Assembly (NCBI RefSeq): GCF_000422785.1
Contig: NZ_AUGS01000008.1
Coordinates: forward strand, 224,934 to 288,933
DNA: 64,000 nucleotides
Direction: 5' to 3'
Source: Pseudovibrio exalbescens DSM 16456
Lineage (GTDB): Bacteria > Pseudomonadota > Alphaproteobacteria > Rhizobiales > Stappiaceae
A program made the position numbers and the translations under genes. This document shows, piece by piece, positions 26,487 to 35,932 of this stretch; positions within the stretch are counted from its first letter, which is position 1, and every line of letters starts with the position of its first letter. The notes under the pieces are model-generated. The model saw only the letters and a list, made by a program, of their open reading frames with translations, did no database searches and was not told the DNA's origin.

Positions 26487-28520
26487 TTATTGCTGGCTTG
26501 CCGTAGCAAGCGATTTCAGAACTTCATCGGTTACCTGAGCCACCAGAGCATCAGCCTGCAACCGCGCACGAACCTGACCAACCCAGCCAGCGCCTGCCGC
26601 CTTCACCGGCTCCGGCAGTTGTTCGTATGCCTCGATTGCGCCTTTCAGGTCACCCTCAGCCACACGCGCCTCCATCTGGCCCAAACGGTCGCGTGGTGTT
26701 GTGCCTTCGTTGTCTCCAGGTGTTCGAATGGAAACCAGCGACTGCGCACTGGACATAAGGCGGTCAACAACGCCGTCACTCTGTTCGGTCACATCTGCGG
26801 CGCTCATGGCCCGTGCAGCGCCACCAAAGCGTGCCATCAATGCACTGCGTGTCGGAATGCCCGTAGAGGCATATTCCTTGAGCGGTCCCAATTGCGCCTT
26901 GTCACCAGTCATAACCGCTTCCACAGCGCTCAGCTCGGTTTGATAGGGCCGGCCACTGTCTACAGCCGCCTGCAACGACGCCACTGCGATGGCCCGTGCC
27001 GCCCTTTCCTGAGCACTGGCATCACCAACACGCTGCTCAAGCCGATCCAGCTGTGTCGTGACCGTGTCCGACAGGCTGTTCAGTTGCGAAACCAGGGCGT
27101 CCAGCTGCACCTTCGTCTCCGCCTGCGTTTGAACCTGCGCCTGCAAATTGGCCGCTGTTTGTGCAATGCGGGTTTCAAGCGAGCTCACGACAGCGCGTTG
27201 TTTCTCCAGATCACCGGGAAGCTCCGCAAGCTCACTTGCCTTTTGCTGAAGCTTGCTTGCTTCTTCCTGAAGGCTTGTCACTTGTTGCGTAACGGTATCC
27301 AGCGCCTCCTGAGAAGCCGCCTTTCCGGATTCGGAAAGGTCGTCGACCTGCGCCTTTAGGTTATCAAGGGCAGCCTTGAGACTGGAAACTGCAGCGCCGT
27401 CGCCGGCAGCGCCTTCATTCACATAACCGCGCAACTCATCCAATCCCTGCTTCAAGGATTGCATGCGGCTGTCATATGCCTCTCCCAAGGCCGCGCGCAT
27501 CTGGTCGACGTTCGCCGCGGCCGTGTCTTCAAAAGAGGCTATCCGTTCTTTCAATTGATCAACAAGCGAGGTGTCCGGCGCCGTTTGTTCCAGGTCCGTC
27601 TGCAAGCTGGCAATGCGATCTTCAAGCTTTTGCATCCGTTCCTGGGAGGTCTCCACCAAGGACTGCAACGCATCCTGTTTTTTGATCTGATCAGGAGAAG
27701 CAACAGAAATCAGACCCATTTGGTGCAACCCGGCCCCGGCACCCACAACCAACAGACCACCAATCACACCAGCTGCGACAAGTGCACCGACGCCAGCACC
27801 GCTCTTGCGCGGAGGCTCTCCAGCATCGGAACCGGACTGCTTGCCATTGCCGTCACCTCCGCCGCTACCAGATCCGCCAGAAGGTGGGGTGGCGGAAGTC
27901 TTTTTGCCTGAGGCATCATCCTTGGAGGATTTATCCGTGGGGCTCGTCTCCTGCGTGGAGGCCTTCTTGTCATCACTCGCGTTGGAAGCGGCCGTCATTT
28001 TTGAAGGGGTGTCATTCGCCTTTGCGGCCGCGCCGGACTTGGGCACCGAACCCGCAGTGGCCTTGCCACCCTGTTGGGCATCATCAGATCCGGCCTTGGC
28101 CACAGTATCGTTCAAGGAGCCCTTACCAGCAGTTTTTTCAGGCTCCGCGCTCTTGGCTGCAGGCGCCTGTTTTTCCGTGCCCGCCGATGTCGCAGGCTTA
28201 TCATCAGTCTTGGTTCCTGACGCGCCGGTCTCGTTGCCTTTCTCAGGCTTGGCTTCACTCCCCGCCGCCCTAGTCGGCTCGGAGTCCGGCTTGGCTGTCT
28301 GCTGCGTTTTTTCTTCAGCTTTGGCCTTGGCGTCTTCAGACGCCGCAGCTTTGGCAGCCTCCTCGGCTGCTTTCTTCTCTGCAGCCACTTTCACCTCTTT
28401 GGCTTCCAGATCAATGGTTACGCTCTTTCGCGCAGTACGGCCGGAAGGGCGCGTACCAGCAGATCGATTTGTGGAGCTGCCGGTCCCGGTATTCCCGGTC
28501 TTGGGTTTGTCAGCTGCCAT
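26487..28520 (-). CDS. Mitofilin/Mic60-like inner-membrane coiled-coil protein
   Basis: 677 residues. Residues 1 to about 240 are low-complexity (Lys, Ala, Glu, Ser, Thr). One membrane helix follows (about 242-265: GVGALVAAGVIGGLLVVGAG). A long coiled-coil region comes next (LQSLVETSQERMQKLEDRI, repeated heptads to about residue 520), and the C terminus has the conserved helices seen in alphaproteobacterial mitofilin homologues (AAVDSGRPYQTELSAVEAVM, RDRLGQMEARVAEGDLKGAI). The homologue of mitochondrial Mic60 lies next to haem genes in this bacterial class and is thought to shape the inner membrane and contact the outer membrane. The start is set at 28520 by a GGAGG seven bases upstream. Confidence 0.88.
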   Translation of the reverse strand: MAADKPKTGNTGTGSSTNRSAGTRPSGRTARKSVTIDLEAKEVKVAAEKKAAEEAAKAAASEDAKAKAEEKTQQTAKPDSEPTRAAGSEAKPEKGNETGASGTKTDDKPATSAGTEKQAPAAKSAEPEKTAGKGSLNDTVAKAGSDDAQQGGKATAGSVPKSGAAAKANDTPSKMTAASNASDDKKASTQETSPTDKSSKDDASGKKTSATPPSGGSGSGGGDGNGKQSGSDAGEPPRKSGAGVGALVAAGVIGGLLVVGAGAGLHQMGLISVASPDQIKKQDALQSLVETSQERMQKLEDRIASLQTDLEQTAPDTSLVDQLKERIASFEDTAAANVDQMRAALGEAYDSRMQSLKQGLDELRGYVNEGAAGDGAAVSSLKAALDNLKAQVDDLSESGKAASQEALDTVTQQVTSLQEEASKLQQKASELAELPGDLEKQRAVVSSLETRIAQTAANLQAQVQTQAETKVQLDALVSQLNSLSDTVTTQLDRLEQRVGDASAQERAARAIAVASLQAAVDSGRPYQTELSAVEAVMTGDKAQLGPLKEYASTGIPTRSALMARFGGAARAMSAADVTEQSDGVVDRLMSSAQSLVSIRTPGDNEGTTPRDRLGQMEARVAEGDLKGAIEAYEQLPEPVKAAGAGWVGQVRARLQADALVAQVTDEVLKSLATASQQ

Positions 28521-28637
28521 CAAATATCCTCCATCCGTACACCACAGGGGTAAATTTCAATCTGGGTTGGCAAGCGATCTGCAACACATCTTCATAGGCC
28601 ACATATTTCAGTGTAGCGCAATCAAGAGAATTGCGGT

Positions 28638-29360
28638 CTAGCTTGGCGCGTGTTTCCTTAAAATCAGATCAAACAACGCCGCCTCAGTGGGTTCGCGCGC
28701 GATTTCCACCTCTGCGAAGCCATCCAGCGCTGCGGCTATTTTCTCGGAAACACATAGAGCTTTCATAGAGTTAACCAGCACTTTGATTTTTTCAAGGCGC
28801 AAAAGCTCGGTAAACGTGTGGGCGGTCCGCTGGGAATAGAACAACACGGCATCGAATTCGCCGCCACGCAAACGCTGCGCGGTCTCCGCCGACAAGCGCT
28901 GACGCGCATTCATGGTATAAACCAAAGCGCCGCGACATTTTATCTCATAGTTTTCGAGGATTTTTGGTAGGTCACCACTCAAATCACGCCCATGGGGGTA
29001 AAAAAGAGTGCCCGAAACACCATGGCGTACGATCAACCGCTCAAGGTCGCCCAACGCTCCATCGGCGCTGTAAACCTCTGTAAAGCCGGCCTGCACCGCA
29101 GCTTCTGCGCTGCGATCACCCACCGCGAACACAGGCAGGTGCGTCAACTGGTCCACGACACCCAACGCCACCAGTGCATTGACAGCCCGCTCGCTGGTGA
29201 GCGCCATCGCTCCCAACCCCGCAAAATCCAGTTCCGCTGGCGCAGGTGTCACAACCTCGAAATCGAGCAGGGGCTCTATAAAGACCTCATGCCCAAAATC
29301 CCTCAGTTGCACCGCGGTCCGTTCGGCTTCTGGTTGGGGACGGGTCACGAGAATACGCAT
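28638..29360 (-). CDS. hemD: Uroporphyrinogen-III synthase
   Basis: 240 residues, the usual size. The family is poorly conserved, but [19 protein letters not shown] at the N terminus, FAGLGAMALTSERAVNAL, VFAVGDRSAEAAVQAGF and FYSQRTAHTFTELL match its typical pattern. It cyclises hydroxymethylbilane with inversion of ring D. The ATG overlaps the hemC stop (TGATG), so the two enzymes are translationally coupled, as is common. A gap of 117 bases separates it from the mitofilin-like gene. Confidence 0.9.
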   Translation of the reverse strand: MRILVTRPQPEAERTAVQLRDFGHEVFIEPLLDFEVVTPAPAELDFAGLGAMALTSERAVNALVALGVVDQLTHLPVFAVGDRSAEAAVQAGFTEVYSADGALGDLERLIVRHGVSGTLFYPHGRDLSGDLPKILENYEIKCRGALVYTMNARQRLSAETAQRLRGGEFDAVLFYSQRTAHTFTELLRLEKIKVLVNSMKALCVSEKIAAALDGFAEVEIAREPTEAALFDLILRKHAPS

Positions 29361-30292
29361 CAACTCTCCAAAAAGTTGGGCCCCGCTTTGGCATAGAGTT
29401 CCTTGCCAGCCGCTCGCCCAAGCGCCTCGGCCTCAGAAACGGAACCTTCGCGCTCAACACGATGCGTCTGGCTGCCATCGGGTTTGATCACTTCACCCAC
29501 GAAGCGTATCCGGTCTGCCTCGATCACTGCAAGCCCACCGATCGGGGTGCGACAAGAACCGTCCATTTCAGCAAGGAATGCCCGTTCCACAGTGACCTGT
29601 ATCTCGGTGGCCGGGTCATGAATCGGCGCTAGCAGCTGAGCCATCTGCGCATCATTCTCGCGCACCTCAATGCAAATCGCCCCTTGGCCAACCGCAGGCA
29701 CGAACTGCTCCGTATTGCAGCGCGAGGTGATTACATGGGTCATGCCCAACCGCTCCAACCCTGCACACGCCAGGAACGTGGCGTCCACCACGCCTTCCTC
29801 CAGCTTGCGCAAGCGCGTCTGCAGGTTGCCACGATACATGACAACATCAATATCGGGACGCAGCCGCTTGACCTGCGCTTGTCGGCGCAATGACGAAGAG
29901 CCCACGACAGCGTTCTCAGGCAAGTCTTCCACTCGCGTTGCCTTGGGCGAAAGGAATGCATCGCGCACGTCTTCACGGGGCAAATAGGTTGTAAGGGCCA
30001 GCCCGGCGGGCAACACGGTCGGCATATCCTTTGTAGAATGCACCGCCATATCGATACTGCCATCCAGAAGAGCGTCCTCAATTTCCTTTGTGAACAACCC
30101 TTTCCCGCCAGCCTCGGACAACGGCCGATCCTGAATGCGGTCCCCAGATGTTTTTATGACAACGACTTCAAAGGCATCCTCGGGCAAATCATGAGCCGCC
30201 ATCAGGCGATCTCGAGCTTCATGCGCTTGAGCCAGAGCCAGCGCACTGCCACGCGTGCCGATTTTGATGAGCTTTTTTTGCAAGGAATTCAT
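29360..30292 (-). CDS. hemC: Porphobilinogen deaminase (hydroxymethylbilane synthase)
   Basis: 310 residues. Seen: [19 protein letters not shown] at the start, [13 protein letters not shown] with the catalytic Asp region, [34 protein letters not shown] and [13 protein letters not shown], whose cysteine carries the dipyrromethane cofactor. It joins four porphobilinogens into hydroxymethylbilane in the cytoplasm. A TTG two codons upstream is possible but the ATG at 30292 fits the family start. It is divergent from tsaD across a 106-base gap. Confidence 0.96.
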   Translation of the reverse strand: MNSLQKKLIKIGTRGSALALAQAHEARDRLMAAHDLPEDAFEVVVIKTSGDRIQDRPLSEAGGKGLFTKEIEDALLDGSIDMAVHSTKDMPTVLPAGLALTTYLPREDVRDAFLSPKATRVEDLPENAVVGSSSLRRQAQVKRLRPDIDVVMYRGNLQTRLRKLEEGVVDATFLACAGLERLGMTHVITSRCNTEQFVPAVGQGAICIEVRENDAQMAQLLAPIHDPATEIQVTVERAFLAEMDGSCRTPIGGLAVIEADRIRFVGEVIKPDGSQTHRVEREGSVSEAEALGRAAGKELYAKAGPNFLES

Positions 30293-30398
30293 TTCCAACG
30301 CTAGGACCTCGTGCTAAGGGAGCGAGTAAAGCGTTCGACCTATAAAATCAATCGGCCATTCGGGCATAAACTAAGAACAGGTCATAAGGAGTTACCGG

Positions 30399-31514
30399 GT
30401 GCTGACCGTTCTCGGCATAGAAACAAGTTGTGACGAAACCGCCGCAGCGGTGGTGCGGTTGGATGGAACAGGAGAGCACCGGATCCTCTCCAACACAATC
30501 TATTCCCAGATTCACGAGCACGAAACTTATGGCGGTGTCGTGCCGGAAATCGCAGCGCGCTCCCACATTCAGGTACTCGACAGCTTGACCCAACAGGCAA
30601 TGACCGAAGCGGGAATTGACTGGCACGACCTGTCCGCAATAGCGGCGACAGCAGGCCCAGGATTGATCGGCGGCGTCATTGTTGGCTTGATGACGGCCAA
30701 ATCCATTGCGATGGCAACAAACAAGCCCTTGTTGGCAATCAACCACCTTGAAGGTCATGCGCTGACAGCCCGCCTGACGGATGACGTTCCCTTTCCTTAT
30801 CTACTGCTGTTGGTATCAGGCGGCCACACCCAGTTTCTGCTCGTCAAGGCCGTCGGAGACTATGAGCGGCTTGGCACCACCATCGACGATGCAATCGGTG
30901 AAGCGTTCGACAAGACGGCCAAACTGCTTGGCCTGCCCTACCCCGGCGGACCTGCAGTTGAGCGAGCGGCTCAGAAGGGAAATCCATCCCGCTTCAAGCT
31001 GCCTCGCCCCCTTCTCGACCGGCCTGGACTGGACATGTCATTTGCTGGCTTGAAGACAGCTGTGCGCACTGCTGCCCTGAAGGAAGAGCCTGTAGACGAA
31101 GACACGGTCAACGACCTGTGCGCGGCCTTTCAGGCCGCAGTCGCAGATGTAATAGGGCACCGTACAGAACGCGCCTTTGATGTTTTCCGCCAGCGGTACC
31201 CGCAGGTCCAACCCACCATGGTGATCGCGGGCGGCGTAGCCGCCAACAATGCCATTCGCCAGCGCCTGCAGGAAACCGCAGACCAAAGCGAAGCACGGCT
31301 CATCGCACCACCACACAAGTTGTGCACCGACAACGCAGCCATGATCGCATGGGCCGGTATCGAGCGCCTGCGCTTGAGCCGGGATGAAGACCCCACAGCC
31401 TTGTCGGGAAACGGCATAGACGACGATATGGACGAGTCCCCGCGTCCACGGTGGCCGCTGGACCAGCTATCGCAAAGCGTCTATGGGTCAGGCAAGAAGG
31501 GCGCGAAGGTCTGA
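30399..31514 (+). CDS. tsaD: tRNA N6-threonylcarbamoyladenosine transferase TsaD
   Basis: 371 residues, GTG start preceded by AAGGAG. Seen: [16 protein letters not shown] at the N terminus, [27 protein letters not shown] with the two metal-binding His, [29 protein letters not shown] and [11 protein letters not shown]. TsaD completes the t6A37 modification of ANN-decoding tRNAs. The pairing with hemC on one side and gpsA on the other is usual in this class, but here two NUDIX genes come between tsaD and gpsA. Confidence 0.97.
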   Translation: MLTVLGIETSCDETAAAVVRLDGTGEHRILSNTIYSQIHEHETYGGVVPEIAARSHIQVLDSLTQQAMTEAGIDWHDLSAIAATAGPGLIGGVIVGLMTAKSIAMATNKPLLAINHLEGHALTARLTDDVPFPYLLLLVSGGHTQFLLVKAVGDYERLGTTIDDAIGEAFDKTAKLLGLPYPGGPAVERAAQKGNPSRFKLPRPLLDRPGLDMSFAGLKTAVRTAALKEEPVDEDTVNDLCAAFQAAVADVIGHRTERAFDVFRQRYPQVQPTMVIAGGVAANNAIRQRLQETADQSEARLIAPPHKLCTDNAAMIAWAGIERLRLSRDEDPTALSGNGIDDDMDESPRPRWPLDQLSQSVYGSGKKGAKV

Positions 31515-31544
31515 GCGCCTGATCGTATTCAAAGGCTCATCTTG

Positions 31545-32021
31545 ATGCATGTTTCCAGACGCGATTTACCCTTCAAGGCTTATATCTACGTGACCTGTGG
31601 CACTGACCTGCTTGTCATGCATGAACCGGAAGTTCCGGAAGACGAAGGCTGGCAGGTTCCCGGCGGTACTGTCGATCCGGGCGAAAGCTTCCTGTTGGCG
31701 GCACTGCGCGAGTTTGAAGAAGAAACCGGATTGTCCTTGTCTGCACCTCTCGCCTTTTTGGGTGAGGAAACCTATTTGAAAACCGAGATCCGCAATCCGG
31801 GTTGGCAGCACCGGGTGTTCTACCACGCTGAACTGAGGAAAAAACCAGCGACGCACTGGGACCATTTCGAGATGCACCCAAGCGACGGCGGGCCGCCCAT
31901 TCGCCTGCGGTATGAATGGATCGACCTCACCCAACCCGCCGTTTTGGCTCCCGCCCTTTTTTATGCCGACTTTGATCGCCCGCTCACCAGCTTGCGCCAA
32001 CGGCTGGGTTTGAAAGACTAG
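31545..32021 (+). CDS. NUDIX hydrolase (first of a tandem pair)
   Basis: 158 residues with a perfect Nudix box starting at the second G of VPGGTVDPGESFLLAALREF and continuing EEETGL, which binds Mg2+ and hydrolyses nucleoside diphosphate derivatives. The start is the ATG at 31545; a TTG one codon upstream is less likely. It begins 30 bases after tsaD and is followed after 5 bases by a second, clearly related NUDIX gene (shared FKAYxYxTCxxDLLVM, VPGGTVDPGESF, WDHFE/WDHYE), so the pair arose by duplication. Substrate unknown. Confidence 0.9.
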   Translation: MHVSRRDLPFKAYIYVTCGTDLLVMHEPEVPEDEGWQVPGGTVDPGESFLLAALREFEEETGLSLSAPLAFLGEETYLKTEIRNPGWQHRVFYHAELRKKPATHWDHFEMHPSDGGPPIRLRYEWIDLTQPAVLAPALFYADFDRPLTSLRQRLGLKD

Positions 32022-32026
32022 GCACC

Positions 32027-32551
32027 GTGACGCAACCCGTTTTGACCCGATATCACGTGCCCGCAAACGAAGCACCTGAAGGGCATCTTGTCTTCAAGGC
32101 CTATGTTTATCTCACCTGTGAGCGAGACCTGCTGGTCATGTATGAGCCGGAGATGCCCGAGGATTCACGGTGGTGGATACCGGGCGGCACGGTAGATCCC
32201 GGCGAAAGCTTTCTTCAAGGCGCCCTGAGGGAATTTGCAGAGGAAACCGGCTTGCAAACTCGCCCCGCTCTGGATTTGTTGTCAAGGGAAGCTTACCTGT
32301 GCACCGAGACACCCCGACCGACTTGGCAGATGCGCGCGTTGTTCCACGGCCGGATTAGCCGCAAGCCAGCGCTGAGCTGGGATCATTATGAACACCATTC
32401 CAGCCGAGGCGAAGGAAGCATTTTGATGCGGTACCAGTGGCTTGACCTGACCGAACCCGCTAACCTCCTGCCAGATCGCTTTCATCTGGATTTTCAGCGC
32501 CCGTTGCCCCTGCTGCGTCACCGCCTCGGGCTCACGGCCAAGGCACCATAA
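32027..32551 (+). CDS. NUDIX hydrolase (second of a tandem pair)
   Basis: 174 residues, GTG start at 32027. The Nudix box is intact: GGTVDPGESFLQGALREFAE followed by ETGL. It differs from the upstream copy by an N-terminal extension (TRYHVPANEAPEGHLV) and by many substitutions, so the duplication is not recent. It stands 18 bases ahead of gpsA. Together the two may remove a damaged nucleotide or a sugar nucleotide; nothing in the sequence points to the substrate. Confidence 0.9.
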   Translation: MTQPVLTRYHVPANEAPEGHLVFKAYVYLTCERDLLVMYEPEMPEDSRWWIPGGTVDPGESFLQGALREFAEETGLQTRPALDLLSREAYLCTETPRPTWQMRALFHGRISRKPALSWDHYEHHSSRGEGSILMRYQWLDLTEPANLLPDRFHLDFQRPLPLLRHRLGLTAKAP

Positions 32552-32569
32552 GACAAGAAAGGCTATGCT

Positions 32570-33577
32570 ATGCCCACATCCTATCAGAATATCGCGGTTC
32601 TTGGCGGCGGTTCCTGGGGGACAGCGTTGGCGTTGGCCGCTTGTCGCGCCGGGCGTGAAGTAACCCAGTGGGCGCGGGATGAACAAACGGCAAAAGCCAT
32701 CAATAATGACCATGCCAATCCACGCTACCTACCAGGCATAACGTGGAGCGAAAACATAACGGGTACGAGCGATCTGGCGCAGGCAGTCTCTCGGGCAGAC
32801 GCCATTCTTTTGGTCACCCCTGCTCAGACGACGGCACAGATGATGGATGCCCTTCGCCCGCTGGTGAAAACAGGTACCCCTTTGGTGCTTTGCGCCAAGG
32901 GTATTGAAGCGAACACCGGGCGTCGCCTATCAGAGGTTGTGGATGAATTGCTGCCGCAAGCCACTGCCTGCGCTCTGTCAGGCCCGAGTTTCGCCGCGGA
33001 TGTGGCCAAGGGGTTGCCCACTGCGGTTACCATCGCCTCTCGCAATGCACCTGTCGCCGATCAGTTGTCGAAGGCATTGGCCTCCGCCAGTTTTCGCCCC
33101 TACGCCACAGATGACCTGATTGGCGTGGAAGTCGGCGGTGCTTTGAAAAACGTCCTCGCCATCGCCTGCGGAGCCGCCGTGGGATATGGTCTGGGAGCCA
33201 GCGCCCAAGCTGCGTTGACAGCGCGAGGCTTCGCAGAACTCTCCCGTCTGGGCGCTGCCCTCGGCGCGCGCAAGGAAACGCTCACAGGCTTGTCTGGCCT
33301 TGGAGATCTGGTTCTGACCTGCTCCTCGGAGCAATCCCGAAACTTTGCGTTCGGTCTTGCATTGGGGCGTGGCCAGGCTCCCGACAGCTTGGTAGCCCCC
33401 GGACAAAAACTGGCAGAAGGTGCCCATTCCGCACGCATAGCCGTCGCTCTTGCAGACAAATACGGCGTCGATATGCCGATTGCTGCCGCTGTGGCCCAGG
33501 TTGTTGCGGGTGAGTTGAGCATTGAAAAGGCGCTTAGCGACCTAATGACGCGCCCCCTAAAGAGGGAGGCGCACTGA
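32570..33577 (+). CDS. gpsA: Glycerol-3-phosphate dehydrogenase [NAD(P)+]
   Basis: 335 residues. Seen: VLGGGSWGTALALAACRAGREV (nucleotide-binding loop), RYLPGI, VTPAQT, LCAKGIEANTGRRLSE, ALSGPSFAADVAKGLPTA, DLIGVEVGGALKNVLAIACG with the catalytic Lys, and LTGLSGLGDLVLTC. It reduces dihydroxyacetone phosphate to sn-glycerol-3-phosphate for phospholipid synthesis in the cytoplasm. It is part of the tsaD-NUDIX-NUDIX-gpsA run. Confidence 0.96.
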   Translation: MPTSYQNIAVLGGGSWGTALALAACRAGREVTQWARDEQTAKAINNDHANPRYLPGITWSENITGTSDLAQAVSRADAILLVTPAQTTAQMMDALRPLVKTGTPLVLCAKGIEANTGRRLSEVVDELLPQATACALSGPSFAADVAKGLPTAVTIASRNAPVADQLSKALASASFRPYATDDLIGVEVGGALKNVLAIACGAAVGYGLGASAQAALTARGFAELSRLGAALGARKETLTGLSGLGDLVLTCSSEQSRNFAFGLALGRGQAPDSLVAPGQKLAEGAHSARIAVALADKYGVDMPIAAAVAQVVAGELSIEKALSDLMTRPLKREAH

Positions 33578-33664
33578 ATCGCTGCCCCCTTTAAAGTTTA
33601 CGTGTTGGATAGTAATGAGATACGCGTATTTTGCGATTCTGCATGAACTTCGGGAGGCGAACCC

Positions 33665-33955
33665 ATGCTGTATGCAATCATCTGCACCGACAAGGCCCAC
33701 GCAACCAACCTGCGTGAAGAAACCCGTTCGGCGCATCTGGAATTCATCAAGAACCTTGGCAAGCGTGTGAAAGCGGCAGGACCATTCCTCGCAGACGACA
33801 TGACAACCTCGACCGGCACCATGCTCATTGTAGAGTGTGCCAACCGAGATGAAGCACTGGCAATTTCTCAAGAGGATCCCTATTCCTCCGCTGGCCTGTT
33901 CGAGTCCGTTGAAATTCGTCCGTGGAACTGGCTCATCAACAATCCGGAGACCTGA
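33665..33955 (+). CDS. YciI-family protein
   Basis: 96 residues, the standard length. The sequence MLYAIICTDKAHATNLR, RSAHLEFIKNLG, AGPFLADD, GTMLIVECANRDEA and DPYSSAGLFESVEIRPWNW matches YciI, a dimeric ferredoxin-like fold whose enzymatic role is mostly unknown. The His in RSAHLEF and an Asp in EDPY are the conserved putative active-site residues. A GGGAGG lies upstream. It is followed directly by the EVE-domain gene, a pairing common in this class. Confidence 0.92.
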   Translation: MLYAIICTDKAHATNLREETRSAHLEFIKNLGKRVKAAGPFLADDMTTSTGTMLIVECANRDEALAISQEDPYSSAGLFESVEIRPWNWLINNPET

Positions 33956-33956
33956 T

Positions 33957-34385
33957 TTGAACTACTGGCTTTTCAAGTCCGAACCCAACAAGTGGTCCTG
34001 GGACCAACAGAAGGCTAAAGGGGAAGAAGGCGAAGAATGGGATGGCGTGCGTAACTATCAGGCACGCAATTTCATGCGCACCATGAAAGTGGGCGACCGC
34101 GGATTCTTCTACCATTCCAACATTGGCAAGGAAGTTGTTGGCATTGTGGAAGTGTGCGCTCCGGCCCACCCGGACAGCACCACGGATGATCCACGCTGGG
34201 AATGCGTGGATATCAAGGCTGTGTGCGATGTGCCCAAACCTGTCACCCTTGCGGACGTGAAAGCCGAAGAGCGGCTCTCCGACATGGCGCTGGTAACCTC
34301 CATGCGTCTCTCGGTACAGCCCGTCAAGCCGGAGGAATGGGATCTGGTCTGCCGTATGGGCGGCCTTGACCCTGAAAAGCTCTAG
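33957..34385 (+). CDS. EVE-domain protein
   Basis: 142 residues beginning with a TTG at 33957 two bases after the YciI stop; CGGAGAC upstream serves as ribosome binding site. The start YWLFKSEPNKWSWDQQ and then GVRNYQARNFMRTMKVGDRG, YHSNIGKEVVGIVEV, and the end WDLVCRMGGLD are typical of stand-alone EVE proteins, a PUA-like fold thought to bind modified bases. The conserved F/W residues for the base pocket are present. The TTG start gives the family N terminus exactly. Confidence 0.92.
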   Translation: MNYWLFKSEPNKWSWDQQKAKGEEGEEWDGVRNYQARNFMRTMKVGDRGFFYHSNIGKEVVGIVEVCAPAHPDSTTDDPRWECVDIKAVCDVPKPVTLADVKAEERLSDMALVTSMRLSVQPVKPEEWDLVCRMGGLDPEKL

Positions 34386-34397
34386 CCTCCCTAGACT

Positions 34398-34446
34398 GCC
34401 CCCGCTCCAGACATTCAGATCGAAGCGGGGGCATTTGGGCTTATAT
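34398..34446 (+). terminator. Hairpin after the EVE gene, probable terminator
   Basis: Perfect 9-bp stem GCCCCCGCT/AGCGGGGGC (34398-34406 with 34434-34442), but the loop is 27 bases and the tail only ATTTGG, so termination strength is uncertain. Confidence 0.4.
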
Positions 34447-34630
34447 GGCCCCTGTTACTTTTCTTGAAAAACTTTTCTTTTCAATACCTTGGCCCCCACT
34501 GCGATGGTCTGGGACGAGACCCGATCACGCTGTTTTTGCCATTGAATCCCCCAGCCCCAATTGTGCTAGACTATTAGAAGCGCCAAGCGCGCTGACATAC
34601 CCACTGATCTAACCGAGGAGGGTTGCAGGC

Positions 34631-35014
34631 ATGACAGACCGCAGACTTATTTCGTCCGGATCTCCCTTCGAGAAGGCAGCAGGTTATTCGCGCGCAGTGA
34701 TAGCCAATGGATACGTGCATGTGTCCGGCACAACAGGCTATGATTACGACAGCATGACCATGCCAGATGACGTAGCCGCACAAACAGCCAACGCCCTTGA
34801 AACCATCAAGGCCGCTCTTGCCGACGCGGGGTCGAGCCTGGAGGATGTTGTACGGGCCCGCTATTATGTCACGGACAGAGCCTATGTGGATGCAGTTTTC
34901 GCTGTGCTTGGCGAATATTTCGCCGACATTCGTCCCGCCGCAACCATGGTGATCTGCGACCTGATCAAGGAAGAAATGAAGGTTGAAATCGAAGTGACCG
35001 CCAAGCTTAAATAG
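34631..35014 (+). CDS. RidA-family (YjgF/YER057c) protein
   Basis: 127 residues, the standard length. Seen: SSGSPFEKAAGYSRAVIANG, VHVSGTTGYD, AADVAAQTANALETIKAAL-like pattern (QTANALETIKAALADAGSSL), DVVRARYYVTD and RPAATMVICDLIKEEMKVEIE, where the Arg is the active-site residue that binds the imine carboxylate. RidA proteins hydrolyse reactive enamines/imines made by PLP enzymes. GAGGAGGG lies upstream. It stands alone between EVE and carbonic anhydrase; the preceding 245 bases show only the hairpin noted. Confidence 0.93.
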   Translation: MTDRRLISSGSPFEKAAGYSRAVIANGYVHVSGTTGYDYDSMTMPDDVAAQTANALETIKAALADAGSSLEDVVRARYYVTDRAYVDAVFAVLGEYFADIRPAATMVICDLIKEEMKVEIEVTAKLK

Positions 35015-35148
35015 CAGACCGATCTGCGCCAGTCCGAACAACCCGTGGATAAGCGCGGATTACCCGCGGTGTTTCCCTTATCTTGTTCGGACTGCCGCAT
35101 GATAAAGCACGGCCAGTGCTGTCCAAACACGGGGAACAACGGACCACC

Positions 35149-35814
35149 ATGAAAGATTTTCCAAAGGACTTGCTCGCGGGTTACGGCCGGTTCAGAGACA
35201 AAACCTATCCGGGACTGCGGGAGCAATACAATGCGCTGGCCATTTATGGCCAGGATCCCAAGGTCATGGTGATCTCGTGCTGCGACAGCCGGGTCTCGCC
35301 AGAGGGGATTTTCAACGCTGGGCCTGGCGAACTTTTTGTCGTGCGCAACGTTGCAAATCTCGTTCCCGGCTTTGAAGATGATCTGGGCACCCACGGCACC
35401 AGCGCAGCAATCGAATACGCCGTAACAGGGCTGGAAGTACAGCACATTGTTGTCCTCGGTCACTGCAAGTGCGGCGGTGTGCAGGCCTTTCGAGCGCGTG
35501 GGATCGCATCCGGCACGCCGGGCCAGTTTCTGGGACCATGGATCAAATTGTTGGAACCAGCCGCAATAGAATTGGCGTGTAATCCGGTTGAGCCCAACGA
35601 AGACCCTCAACTGGGCATGGAATATGCCGGCATTCGGCAGAGTCTCAAGAACCTGCGCACCTTTCCTTTCATTGAGAAACGTCTTGCTGACAAGCACCTT
35701 CAGCTTCATGGCGCATGGTTCGACATCGGCGCCGGCGAATTGCGTGTCATGGATAAGCAAACCTCCAAGTTCATTCCCGCTGTGGAGCTGCTACCGGGCC
35801 TCAGCGTCAGCTAG
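35149..35814 (+). CDS. Beta-class carbonic anhydrase
   Basis: 221 residues. Zinc ligands are visible in SCCDSRVSPEGIF (Cys, Asp) and LGHCKCGGVQAF (His, Cys), with VVRNVANLVPG, DLGTHGTSAAIEYAV between them, the ordinary beta-class order. It interconverts CO2 and bicarbonate in the cytoplasm. The ATG at 35149 is used because family similarity begins at FPKDLLAGYGRF; the frame is open 22 codons further up. No strong ribosome binding site is seen. Confidence 0.93.
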   Translation: MKDFPKDLLAGYGRFRDKTYPGLREQYNALAIYGQDPKVMVISCCDSRVSPEGIFNAGPGELFVVRNVANLVPGFEDDLGTHGTSAAIEYAVTGLEVQHIVVLGHCKCGGVQAFRARGIASGTPGQFLGPWIKLLEPAAIELACNPVEPNEDPQLGMEYAGIRQSLKNLRTFPFIEKRLADKHLQLHGAWFDIGAGELRVMDKQTSKFIPAVELLPGLSVS

Positions 35815-35932
35815 TCCCCTTCAGCTGTCCGTTTTTGCCGCAACTCTTGAACGATGGGCCAAACTGGCCTAGGTCGGGGGCGCAACACTCGCCTGTTTCC
35901 CTTTTGACTATCAACTGCGATGAGGCTCCCAA

